DNA from: Sipunculus nudus
Lineage: Eukaryota; Annelida; Sipuncula; Golfingiida; Sipunculidae
NCBI GenBank assembly: GCA_026874595.1
Contig: CM049321.1
Coordinates: 1,736,479 to 1,800,478, forward strand
Direction of reading: 5' to 3'
DNA: 64,000 nt
A program made the translations under genes and the position numbers. Of the stretch, positions 13,030 through 24,689 are shown in pieces. The notes under the pieces were generated by a model. It had not been told where the DNA came from. It searched no databases and saw nothing but the letters and a program-made list of their open reading frames with translations. Each line of letters begins with the position of its first letter. Position 1 is the stretch's first letter.

Positions 13030-14335
13030 TACCAAAAATAGGGACGATTACGGTGAATCACTCTTTGGGAAAGGGGATTAATTTATACCATAAAAATGGT
13101 AAGGTGGGTGGCGCCACCTGTCTGGTTGACGAGAAAATTCTCAAAGATGGACGTACATGCCAAATTGCAGACGAACACATTGAACGACTCCTTAGATATA
13201 ATCAATTTTCACCTAAAACTAATGTACGGATGGACGACACACAAAAAAATGCAGATGGCGCCACCAGTCGAATATGAGATGTAGGTATCCAAGATCTATG
13301 GACAAGCACAATTTCAGGCCAATACAACAAATCATTCCTGCGAAAAGGGCATAAATTTATACTATGAACACGGTAAGGTAAGTGGCGCCACCTGTCTGCT
13401 TTACGAGAAAACTCTCCAAGATGAATGTATAGGACAAATTTCAGACCAACACATTGAACGACTCCTCAGACATGGGCAATTTTCACCTTAAGCAAATGTA
13501 CGGATGGGGGCCACACGAAAACGATTGAGGATGGCGCCACCATTCTTGAATGTCAGATAGAGATGCACAATTTCAGGCCAATACGGCAAATTATTCTGAT
13601 AAAGGGCATTAATTTATACTCTGAAAACGATAAGGTAGGTGGCACCACCTGTCTGCTTCAGGAGAAAAACTCGAAGATGGATGTACATGCCAAATTTCAG
13701 ACGAATACATTGAACCACTCCTGAGATATGAGCAATTTACACCGAAAGCAAACGGACGGATGGACGCCACACAAAAACGATTGCTCACAGTACTGTCTAT
13801 TGGCAATGATGGGGTATTAAAAGGCGCGAGAACAAGAAAAGGACAGAGGGTGGCGCCACCTGTCTTCTGCAGAAGACAAAGCTGTCAAAGATCTTCGGTC
13901 AATTTTTGGACCAATCCATGCATACCTTATTGAGATATTTATAATTTTGTGTGATTTTAACCATATATGGCAATATTCAAGGTCAAGGCCCCTATTATAT
14001 GAAGGGTCATGACCCCAATTTTAATATACATCACACTATAACCCACGTCTATGTATACGTATAATATGAAAGAAATCTGTCTATTAGATTTTGACTCACA
14101 GTATTGTCAAGTGGCAATGACGGGGGTATTAAACGGCACGAAAACAAGAAAAGGATAATAGGTGACGCCACCAGTTTACAGTACATGACAACACTATCCA
14201 AGATCTTCGGCACATGTAAATTTGGTAAAGATCCGTGAAATATTTTTTGAGTAATCGCGTCGAAAAGAAATCTCTGCGGCGGCGGCGCGACCGTGCTTAA
14301 ACCTTAGTATCCCAACTTTTGGGGATACAATTAAA
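13030..14335 (+). repeat. GGCGCC-containing tandem repeat cluster B with CGG tract
   Basis: About five units with GGCGCC (or GGCACC/GACGCC) near 13110, 13256, 13384, 13531, 13641, 13851 and 14163, each linked to 'CACCTGTCTGCTT', 'CAAATTTCAGACCAA', 'CATTGAACGACTCCT' and 'GGACGGATGGACGCCAC'. It ends with GCGGCGGCGGCG (about 14275) and a GTATCCC...GGGATAC hairpin at about 14307-14330. Same architecture and orientation as cluster A. Confidence 0.75.
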
Positions 14336-14339
14336 ACAT

Positions 14340-15637
14340 ATTGAATGCATCGCCCAAAATCATCCTATAATTTTACGCGAGTTTCTTAGTGGAAAGGCAT
14401 TCTTAGAATTGAGGTTCAATAATGATTATTTTGCAACAAAAACTATTTTCTTGTCTTTCCTCCCACGATTCCCATGATAAGCGATCAACCCCCGTGTATC
14501 AGCGGTCCCTGTCTTAAAAAAAAAGGACTGGAATCCCACTAGAATTTAATCTAAATTGGACCTTTAACTCAATCATGCTTAATTAACAGCACGGAATATT
14601 CGATATAGCTAATGCAATATCTAATAAACAATCGGGCCTGTAGTTGCCCCTTTACCCTCGCCCCCCTATTTATCCCGTCCTCGGCCCCCAAATCCCCCCT
14701 TGCCATTTTTTTCCATTCTCGCACCCGATTAATTATATTATGCAGAAGACCGTATTAACTTATTAAAGACATGATTATGAAATATGTGACAGAGTTATAA
14801 GAAGGTAAGGTCATTATATCTAGATATGTGCTCCCATGATTGTGCTTGAAACACCTTGGCTTCAGCTTTTTCCTTGCAGTGATTACTGCCGTACAGTGGC
14901 GAATCCTCCCGACGAATATTAGAACTAACCGAAAGAGAGACTTGATGTTATCAATTCTGTTAGTCGTCCTGTGTTTCGTTTGTTTGAACAATGCATTGAT
15001 CTCTGTGCTGCTTTCAGCCTGCCACTCTAGATTTAATGGAAAAATGTATAGAATCTTACAAGAAAAAGTATAAAATTGTCCGATAGAGTATGAAATAAGT
15101 AGATATCAATGCCAAATGGCGCAATTTTTGTACAATTTTGTACAACTGTTTTAAAATACTGACAGAGCATGCCTACTACACTCAGTTAAGGTAAACAGTT
15201 TTTGATCATCACCTGAATATATGATGATTTTAGAAAAAAAGGTATAAAAAATGAAAACTCTGAAAAATGAAAAATAGAAGGTTACTTTTGAAAAAGTATA
15301 TATAGGGTTTTCAGCATTGTCACTGGGACTCCATCTACAGTAAGTTCAGCAACCATGCGCAAATCTGCAACAAGCGATGCTTCGAAACTTCACGTGATTA
15401 GAATGAAAATGATGAAGATATAAACCAAGCGTGACGTATAAATACCAGTATAAGCGGTATATCGTTCGGGCCGACTGGCCACATTATTTCGATCAAGATT
15501 AATAGATTAATGAACAATGTTATAGTGCTGTGACACTATTTAAGGTGACACACCCTTCACTGTTCCCGTCATGTAAAGGGGAAAATCATCGGCCAGGTTA
15601 GTCTCCTCGGCAACGCTAGTTTTTATTTTTTATTATA
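14340..15637. other. Spacer without recognised gene
   Basis: Two opposite ORFs of about 78 codons overlap at 14755-15073. Neither has recognisable similarity, and the plus one has hydrophobic runs that can arise by chance in AT-rich DNA. Not called as genes. Confidence 0.4.
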
Positions 15638-15980
15638 TCGCCTCGCCAGGAGGGTATGCGTTCATCCTCGTTCGTGCTTGTTTGTGTGTGTTACAAAGTG
15701 TGTTTTTTCACATCGGTACATAACTCACGCAGTCACAAACAGAATCTCATGACATTTTCAGGGCATTAAGAGGATGGGCATACGAAGAATCGGTTACATT
15801 TTGGTGTGCCGGATCCAGGTACGTCATCAAAATTGCAGTTACTTATGTACAAATAAATCTGGGAATATGGGCCATGCAGATAAGTGAATGAAAAGATGGT
15901 TCTGGGACCATCCCAAAAATAATGTCAATAGGGACCTCCAAATGACGGAGGATTGCATTCCTTGGAATGCAAATTTCTAG
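15638..15980 (+). mobile_element. Helitron-like non-autonomous element
   Basis: 343 bp beginning TCGCCTCGCCAGG directly after an A, and ending in a perfect 9-bp stem hairpin (15953-15961 with 15964-15972, loop TT), then ATTT and CTAG directly before a T. TC start, subterminal hairpin, CTRR end and an A/T target are the classical Helitron terminal features; there are no terminal inverted repeats and no target duplication. A diverged relative lies at 63329-63717. There is no coding capacity. Confidence 0.6.
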
Positions 15981-15989
15981 TGTTTTTAA

Positions 15990-17202
15990 ATATATTTAAA
16001 AACATACAGCAACAGTCACTAAGAAAAGAGTCTATATTCTTATAGGCTACAGCCAGGTGAGACAGCCCATTAATGGGACAGTTGAGAAACATCAATTTAT
16101 TACTACTGGATACATTAAAATAATTGAAAGCGTCTTAAATAGACCTATATAATGTTGAACACAAACCCTGCATGCATGCTGCAAAGATGGTGTCCCGCAA
16201 AGTTTGACTTCAGCCTATATTGCTCCTTTGGAAGTTTCAGGCACAAAAGTGTGCTTTTTAAGGTATTGATTTTCTTCTGCCATGTTGCCATTTACTCTGT
16301 GACGTCAAGAATCGCGCTCAATGCCGTATGACCATGCAAGCACATATAATCTTCCAGCATATATAAATCTTTGTCCTGGCATTTTCTTCACGGGTATTCA
16401 ACCATAATTAAGTTTATAAGCCTGAGGGGGAAGGGGGGGGGGAGAGAAAGCAAGAGAGAGAGAGAGAAAAAACAATAATCCTTGGTTCACACAGTGTTAC
16501 TAGTAAGCTGTTAAGATATGTGTAGACTATGGTACACTGCTATACAACTCGTCATACTGATAATTATGTGATGTAAACTTTATGACGTCATGGCCGTTCG
16601 AATCGTCTGCGTGCTGGGTCGAAGGGAGTTGGAAGACCTGAATCTCCTCTGATTAGCCATGCATTGGTTGGGTTAGTGGATAAAATGCCATCTTGATAAA
16701 ATTGTAACCAGTCCTACTTTCTTAAATTTAATTATATATAAATACCTGCATGGTATAACTTCAAATACTTATTCGTGAACGTATGTTTCAAATTTCAGTA
16801 ATAATGATGAGGCATTTTCATGCAAGATAGGCAAACAAAAGGCTCATTTTGTGTGTGTCTATGCCTTACAAAAACACATCTTCACAAGTATTTTAAGGCA
16901 ATAATGCCAATAGTGGCAATAATATGAACACGGACCTGTAAGAAAGACGAATCGGAAGACGGGGAAAAGGACGTGCTGTGAGAATTGTTTAAGCATGCAC
17001 TGTAATGTATATAATCTGCATGGAATCAACTTTCGAAAGGCCACTGTTTCACCGCAAAAGAGCATTGACCAATGTAGCCTATAATATAAAGGCTATATCA
17101 TATGTCAAAGGCAAAGCCAAAGGTATAACGAAAAAGTAAACAAAAATGTCATACTCCGTCAAAGGTAGGCCTACAAATCACGATTTTACGGGCCAATGTT
17201 GG
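15990..17202. other. Spacer without recognised gene
   Basis: Contains a G-run and GA-rich microsatellite at about 16425-16468. No supported ORF or exon. Confidence 0.4.
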
Positions 17203-17205
17203 TAA

Positions 17206-17398
17206 AAGTGCAGTATAGGAGACCTCACCTCAAACGTAAGTATTTACCGGTATTAGACGCTCACAGACGTCACACGAGTACAGTTTCGCCGCCACGGGAC
17301 GGTGGCAGCGGCCGTGCCTTTCCCTGTGCGGAATATACGCGAAAAAAAACTCCCTCACAATGCCGTGAGGTGAGGTCTCCTAATCCTATACTGCACTT
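17206..17398. mobile_element. MITE with TAA target duplication (PIF/Harbinger-type)
   Basis: 193 bp flanked by TAA at 17203-17205 and 17399-17401. Both ends carry AAGTGCAGTATAGG as inverted repeats, continuing AGACCTCACCTCA; the right end has six extra bases inside. Short length, no ORF, terminal inverted repeats and a 3-bp TWA-type duplication fit a Harbinger-derived MITE. Confidence 0.75.
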
Positions 17399-17401
17399 TA
17401 A

Positions 17402-18641
17402 CCCCAAATGTTCACAACCAGTATTTGTTGATTACTTTTCTTAAAATATTACAATGAAGCATTTACATCCAGAACCCCCCCCCCCCCCCCCCCCCCCGCC
17501 ATTATGGCCATATTTAAAATTGGTTGAAATCTCACACGTCCTGGATCAACCGTCTTTGCATGATCTCTAAGTCCTGCATGGGCATACATACTACATAGGC
17601 TATACATTACATGTGTGACATATCTCAACATGCGTGTGACACGTCTGTGCTGCTTATGATAAAGTATAGTGGTTTGTCGTTAACCGGTTTTCAGATTAAC
17701 ACATATATTGAAAAAAATCTTACTTCAGTCATGGGAAACCCCTCACATACTTCATATTTCGTCGAAGTGATAACTCCATAATTTTCGTCTTTGTCATGGC
17801 GTGCTCACGCGGGAATATTATTGTTATTTATGGTAACACGTGACTTCTGATTTAATAACGTTTCTCTCCGCAAGATGGCAGCACTGTATAGAACGGTTTG
17901 GTCGTCGGTCATAATATATTCATACTTTTCTGCAGGAAACAAGATATACATCATCACACTTCTCTCCTTAATTGGTATTATATGGACTTGTTTCTGGGCT
18001 TAAACTTAGTTAATTTTGTAGGGCTCCTTGTGTTCGAATTTCACAATATATGACGTTTGCATAAAGATTTACAATGAAATCATGTGTTAATTCAGTTAAA
18101 ACTTTTTTTTAGAGAATGATCGATAAATCTCCGCTGTGGACACTAAAAACCAATCAGCAACTGTTCAATGTACCTGGACTTTGTATTTTTGTACATGACC
18201 AAGAATTGATTTAACGGTAAAATAACAATTTGGTCAATGTGAAAAAAAAAATTTAGATCGCATAAATGTATCTCAAAGGTATATGGGTAAGTTCTAGTTA
18301 ATTATGCTCATGTTTTCTTTCATTGTATCATTACTATTTTTTAACATAGACTGAACATTGAACGGTTTTTTTTTTAAAGTTTGCTGTCAACCAGTCTGTG
18401 CTGCCATCTATTCACAAAGTTTGTAACTAACAACAACTGAGGTCCTCATAAATAACATATTAATTGTGACCGCTCGAAGTTAGTGGTCGCGTTGAATATT
18501 CAGGGGAATAGCGTAGGACTTGATTCCTTAAGTAAATGGCTTTTTTAATAATAATGAAAAAAGGCCCAAGTTATATTTTTCGCTGTTTAAAGTCATAATT
18601 AAGTTAATTTGAAGCTGAGCAATAAAACCTTTCCAACATAG

Positions 18642-18715
<74 letters not shown>

Positions 18716-20480
18716 CAATGTGACATACAATGTTTACATGGAATATATTCTTGAAACTATAAACAAACAATTTAAACTTTATTTGCTAGAGTCGATCAGA
18801 TACAAAGTTCTACCCAGGAGGTTATATAATGTAATGTCGCCTAATTATGTAACTTCTTTGGGTCTATATACGCTAAGACTGATTAATATTACTCTCGAAC
18901 TATGCATAAATTCAGTTGAGAAGCCAACGGACATTTTATTCTCCTTTCGTCACTTATTTGCTTTCACTTTTTGTTTATATAAAACTTTTTAGCCGGACTA
19001 TTGCCTTTCTTATATAAGAGAACCTAACCAGAGACACAGGATATGTCTCGTTATTATAAAATTTCATCACTTACAAGCGTACGTTTAGGGTCATTTAGTG
19101 CCACTCACACAAAACCATTACATTCATATCTTAATTTTCTATCATTGTAATATATAGTGCGGACGGCCATTGCAGTGTTTTTTCCATAATGACTACAGTG
19201 ACATGCCTCAGAGAAGATCCTCTGGTAACAACTTATCAGTGTAAGTTAGAACCATATTATATTTTATGGCTTTAATATAAACATTTATTCAAAACATGCA
19301 GTTGTTTCCAATACAAGCCTCTGCTATTATCACGTGCTACATATATACATGTATTGGTTTCATATAACAACAAAGAAAATATAATTATAGCACACACATA
19401 TAAAACACACTAAAAATGATGATGATGAGGATTATGATTATAGAACATTAAATATATAAACTTGTGCCGTTATATTATGACGTATGTAAGGTGTATGTCA
19501 CTTATGATACATTGATAAAAATATGTGTATAACTAAACTTGTTGTTCTAATTACATAATAACTTTAATTACTCGTAATATCACGGAGGTATAATTTAATT
19601 ATACCTCCATGGTAATATTACTGGATGCCAGAGACTGCCAGAGACCATGCATGTATTGAGGTTGTGAGGCATACAGCCGTAGGTAGAGATGGACTTTCTG
19701 GTTCTCATCACCCAAGAAAGACGAGGATACGATCATGCTGCGGATATTAAGTAACAAGCCACTTTTCAAAATTATGAAAATCCCGCTGGGGGGGGGGGGA
19801 CAAATCCGAATTTAAGGCATCTAAGCCGCCCCTTCATCACTAGTATGGACTAACCCGACACCCCTGCTAGCCAAAAATGAAAATAGCAAAAAAAAAAAAA
19901 AAAAAAAAAGAATAAACCGTGGGAACAGCTAGTCAGAGCCTTTCTGTTTCCCTGACCCTTGGCTGGAATGCGAGATCAGCACATCACCTTGTTCACTAGT
20001 TGCCAAGGTCTAGCATAATAGTAGCTACAGGCCTCTAACTCAAACATATCTTATGTAATTGTCCTTTACTGTTTGCGTTACAGCCCCAAAGGTGGAGAGT
20101 TTACCCTGTAAAGTTTGGTCAGATCTGACCAAAGTGGTTCAGATCACGATAATCGGCGTTGAGCGTGAGGACATCCAACAACCCCTACATATTACGCATA
20201 ATACAAATGTGTTGACTCAATTGGGATATAAATTGTAAATTAATGTTCAATATGTATGAAAATATTGCCACTTACTCTCAAGAAAACCAGATAATTGTTA
20301 CTTTAATCTGCTCTTGTTTGAAGCCTGGCAAGGCATGCTGGGAGGGCTTAGGAGGGTCGATTCTTGGGGCGACGTCATTTGAGCTACCATCTATCCGGTA
20401 TTTTAAGGTAATTCGCTTAGATCTCAATTTTAATTTGTAATTCCTATATTGGATAGTATCGAATCAAAGGGGAAACTCTC
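17402..20480. other. Spacer with simple repeats
   Basis: Holds a C homopolymer at about 17473-17497, a (TA)n tract at about 18643-18709 and a poly(A) run at about 19890-19910. A 42-codon ORF with good initiation context at 17875 (MAALYRTVWSSVI...) is too short to call. No exon with homology was seen. Confidence 0.4.
19584..19608. repeat. Perfect 25-nt palindrome
   Basis: GGAGGTATAATT, one T, then AATTATACCTCC. Flanks GTAATAT and GGTAATATTA extend it imperfectly. It would form a stable hairpin. Confidence 0.75.
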
Positions 20481-20499
20481 TTCCACAGATCTTCGGACT

Positions 20500-20945
20500 A
20501 CACAGGAGTTTCTGGACGACACAGGTGATTCTGGACTACACAGGTTTTCCTGGACTACACAGGTGTTAATGACTATACAGGTGTTTCTGGACTACCCAGG
20601 TGTTTCTGGACTACACAGGTTTTCCTGGACTACACAAGTTTTCCTGGACTTCACAGGTGTTTCTGGAATACACAGGTGTTTCCTGGACTACACAGGTGTT
20701 CCTGGACTACACAGGTGTCATGGACTACACAGGTGTCATGGACTACACAGGTGTTTCTGGACTACACAGGTGTTTCTGGACTACACAGGTGTTTCTGGAC
20801 TACACAGGTTTTCCTGGACTTCACAGGTGTTTCTGGACTACACAGGTGTTTCCTGGACTACACAGGTTTTCCTGGACTACACAGGTGTCATTGACTATAC
20901 AGGTGTTTCTGGACTACACAGGTGTTTCTGGACTACACAGGTGTT
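20500..20945 (+). repeat. 19-bp minisatellite, about 23 units
   Basis: Unit GGACTACACAGGTGTTTCT with variants of 18-20 bp (GTGTCAT, TTTTCCT). Because 19 is not a multiple of three and the unit has no stop in any frame, all three forward frames stay open (186, 117 and 72 codons), each cycling through the same 19-residue peptide pattern (LDYTGVSGLHRCFWTTQVF). No promoter, homology or splice support for translation. Confidence 0.9.
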
Positions 20946-20959
20946 CGGGCTAGGGTTCG

Positions 20960-22403
20960 CAGTGTTTTCTGTCCGGTCCTGGCAAACACCCACCGTCCTG
21001 CGACGCTAGTATAGTCACAGCAACAGTCCGCCCCCTGAAATAGGTGCTTACCCGAGTATTGACAGTATAAACAGTTTCGGCTTGGCATAGATAGTAACAA
21101 TAATTCACATTGCGGACAGTTCTTGTTGCTTGTTGCCCTTTTTCTTCAGTTAACATTATATATTGCGAAGCTGATTTCTTTTTATCTTTGAGAAATGTAC
21201 TAAAAGGGTTAAGAGGTACAAAACAATGGAACTCTCTGGCCTGTTGGCAGGGAAATTTAATATATGACCGTATTTGTATATAAAGCTGAAGAAAACTTAA
21301 AATATCACAACAGATAAGGCATCAAAGCCCATAAATTTGATCAAATATTGTCATGAAGAGCCTCTTACAACGTGCGCGCAAAAGATAAGGCACAATGGCC
21401 AAACAGTACCACCAGTATCGCCCGTTTTATACCTTACTCATAACACTACTAACTTGTTTCTGAAAAGCAGAAGGGGTTCAGTGTTCATCTTTTTGTTGTC
21501 ATGGCATTGTTGATATACAAGTCAGCATTCTCAGGGAACAACAATCTATGTGACAGTGCTTGTCCTGTACAAGAGACATATAGTAAAGACATTTTATGTT
21601 TATTTAGTTGACTAAACACATTATACGCAAATTGTATAAAGTAAGTTGTCTAAGTAATAACATGATAAAATATTAATTAATTTAAATTTAATAAGTGTAA
21701 ACTGTGTATGATATGGTATTTTATCCAATTTTCCCATGTTTATGATAACAGACTTTCGACTGGCAGTCTGCTAATGCTAGAAATGTATCTACCACGTGAG
21801 ATAGGCCTAATATTAATACCTGAAAATTCTGAGATTTATTAACAATCAATTCTTGAACTCCCCCCCCCCCACACGTTACATTTTACCTTTTTATCATGGC
21901 GGTCAACTTACACGTATAGCATTTCATATTTGTTCATGCATGAATATGCTCCGTGTACCATATGTATGTTTGTGTGTAAAATTTTTTTAGGTCATTTTAC
22001 ACTATATGAAGAAGCCTTTTTTTTCATTTTTAAATAAATGGATATTAAAGAAAAGGAATAAAACTCACGAAATCATGTATAAACAAAATAGGCCTATTTG
22101 TATACTGTAAGAAACAATGCGTTTTCCTTTAAAGAACACATAACATAACATAAATGGAAATAGGAACATGTGAAATGGTTATGATCTTGAAGAATAAATC
22201 CCGATGCATCAGCAAATTAAACTAAAAATTTATTATTGGCGGATGATTGTCCTTTTAATGATAGAAAATTATTAAGCTGGATTATTTTATTGTATGTAGA
22301 TCAGTGCTTGGTGAATTCTTTTAATCATCGTATCTCTGGAACCGTTGACTGAAAATCATGCAAAGGTTTCGTGTTGTTTTTGTTGTGCATATCTTTTGTT
22401 TTA

Positions 22404-22451
<48 letters not shown>

Positions 22452-22585
22452 ATGTATACACTGTTTCAGTTTTACTAAGTTTTCCTTTCGCATCTAGGTG
22501 ACATTTGAAACCAACTCTATATATACGGTATCGTCTGCTACAAAGTAAACACCCCAAAATGTTTGAAGGCGCCAAATAGGAGAAC
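20960..22585. other. Spacer with (TA)n/(TG)n tract
   Basis: No gene recognised. A (TA)n tract followed by (TG)n is at about 22405-22452. Confidence 0.4.
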
Positions 22586-22589
22586 TCGA

Positions 22590-22850
22590 TCACTTGGCTG
22601 CTTCGGAAACTGTGGTCTGTCTATCAAGACTTTCATCATTCCATGCATCACTTTCGAGCAGTCGATTGAGAAACTTGGAGAAATTTGTTGTCAGTGCGGG
22701 ATCTTCTTCCGAACGTAATGAGCTACCCATATATAACCCTTGTGCACAATACACATGCGCAATAAAGGATCCAGGGAACGTTTACCAATGACCTGCTCGT
22801 TTCCATGTGCTGCACGCTCTGTCCTTAACGGCCAGATCATTGTGAAGACC
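22590..22850 (+). pseudogene. Decayed copy of the PLAC8-like gene
   Basis: From 22590 the frame reads SLGCFGNCGLSIKTFIIPC then ITFEQSIEKLGEICCQCG, closely matching residues 11-47 of the PLAC8 protein encoded at 26593. It then hits TAA at 22716. After a frameshift, TNDLLVSMCCTLCP (22784 on) matches residues 76-89 and ends in TAA at 22826. The spacing between the blocks is about that of the intact gene, so it is a full-length-style copy broken by stops, one frameshift and loss of the original start. It lies in the same orientation 4 kb upstream, which suggests local duplication. Confidence 0.8.
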
Positions 22851-22934
22851 CTAAAAGGATGTGAAACATAAACTCCTTAAAGTTCTGCCATATTAGGTTG
22901 TCACTTCCATATGTAGTTTTCTAGGAAATTATTG

Positions 22935-23125
22935 GAAATTATAAACTTTTCAGAAAATTCTTTACAGAAACAGGGGGACAGCAGGTGGTGAAACGGACTA
23001 CAGTCGTTTTATGTACAGAGATTTCGTTATTTTGTGTTTGAGGCCGGCTGCACCGGGGATCAAACCGCGGTCCTTCTGACGTGAGATAAGACGCTTTGAC
23101 CGCGTCCTGTTCTCTGTCACGACAC
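22935..23125 (-). mobile_element. tRNA-derived SINE
   Basis: On the minus strand a tRNA-like head contains 'GCGGTCAAAGCGTC' (A-box region) and 'GGTTTGATCCC' (B box; one mismatch to GWTCRANNC) at 23056-23066, followed by a non-tRNA body. Anticodon-arm pairing is poor and a CCGGTGCAGCC string follows the B box, so it is a SINE head rather than a working tRNA gene. Confidence 0.55.
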
Positions 23126-23129
23126 AATT

Positions 23130-24630
23130 ATAAGAAAAGATTAAGCAACTGTTCAAATTAATATATAAATATAGTTTAAATTTGATGCAATACTAATGAA
23201 GCATTAAATACTTCTGCTATAAGGTATGTACAGGGATCGACACGAGAAAAACTATACATCTATAATAAAAGGGGACTATTCACATACTAGTTATGTTCAA
23301 TATGCATGAAATATAGACTCCTCTTTAAAATTCATGATTTTTCAATCTTTCAACCGGCGTTTCTTCTATGTTTTTTCTTTCACGTTTTTTGTCCTTGTTT
23401 GTAGTTTTCGCGCATGCGCAAGATCGGACCTGATCACTCACTGCACGCTGTCTTGTTATAGTTACCAGACAAACACATGCACAGAACTATCAAAACGTAT
23501 AAAACAGGGGAATTGAATATGTGCCGAGATGTTTTTGCAGGGAAACCTTTGTAAGCCAAATAAACGAGCAGCGTGAGATAGTTCACATATCATTGCAATT
23601 ATTTATGTACCTTTAGTAAACGCAATAAATTAAATCATTTCATGACATAGGCCATTCGAGTCCACACTCACGACACTGTCTGATAATTATGACGCCACTG
23701 CATGGTCAGGATACGAAACCTCGCAAAAAAAATGCAAAAAATGGTCTGCCACAGAATTTACCATATCTGTTAATAACATAATAATTAAGCCTATATCTTG
23801 ATAATTTTATCTCCGTCCACGTACACTGTTAATATATATGGCTATACCGGAAATGGTCAAAAGTTTAGTCTGTGTATAACTATATATGTTTTGCTATTTA
23901 AATATTCCATTGTGGGGAATCGTCATGGTAACGAGTATATATTCGACCGCATGCAAGTCGCGTAATATCAATAAGAAGTACCGTAGTTCAAAATTTACTA
24001 ATCATTTCGGCCCCTAGCTCACATCTCTACTGTAAATATACTGGCTACACCTATATATTTATATTATCTGAATTTACAATACTTTATATTAGTAACGCCT
24101 ACACATACTGGATAATTCCTTTGTATAACCTCAAACAGTACTATACCCTACATTTTTACTATCATGGAAAAAATATCATTAATACCGTTTAACCTTAATA
24201 AGAGATATATATAAAACATTCAAATCGTACAAAGTTTGAATATTAGATGGCGTTCAGCGGTAAATAACAGTGATTGTGTGGCAGGGTACTCATTAATACG
24301 ACATGATTTCTTAAGAGGAGATGGACGCATGGACGAGAGGAGTGATCAACTATAACATGTGAATTGATACCCAGTACGCACAAATCTAACATACGTATCA
24401 AGGTGTGACCTCCGTTAATCACCCGGGGCTGAATAAATCGTATCTAATTTATTTTATGTCAAATGAACAACTTGAGATAAACCTGGCAGGTCACAAGGTA
24501 AAACACACTCCTGAGTGCTGTCGTAACTCGCGCATCATTCCGGGTTTTACGTGTCCGAAGTCTTGTTTTGAGCACTCCTTGGCGCTCGGTTGCGATAGCA
24601 AAAACCAAACATAGATAAAACCAGATATAA
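23130..24630. other. Spacer without recognised gene
   Basis: No ORF with similarity. A short ORF at 23334 is hydrophobic but unsupported. Confidence 0.4.
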
Positions 24631-24636
24631 CGCTCA

Positions 24637-24687
24637 ATGGTTGCTAACGGTATCACTTCAGGAGCGCCTTCTGAGAAACTTACACAG
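24637..24687 (+). CDS. Possible first exon of an unidentified transcript
   Basis: ATG at 24637 opens 17 codons (MVANGITSGAPSEKLTQ) ending at CAG|GTGAGT, a strong donor, in phase 0. It lies 1.9 kb upstream of the PLAC8-like gene on the same strand. Splicing straight to the acceptor at 26528 would not be in frame with PLAC8, so it may instead be a 5' UTR exon with an upstream ORF, or belong to another gene. Support is start context, frame and donor only. Confidence 0.3.
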
Positions 24688-24689
24688 GT

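Noticed and set aside
14755-15073. Overlapping ORFs on both strands, considered as a membrane protein exon
   Set aside because: The hydrophobic run is weak, there is no supported exon border and no recognisable family.
17875-18003. 42-codon ORF with good start context (AAGATGGCAGC)
   Set aside because: Too short, with no donor or homology; only the start context stands out.
23035-23110. tRNA gene on the minus strand
   Set aside because: The B box is good but the anticodon and acceptor stems do not pair convincingly and a SINE-like body follows; called as a SINE instead.
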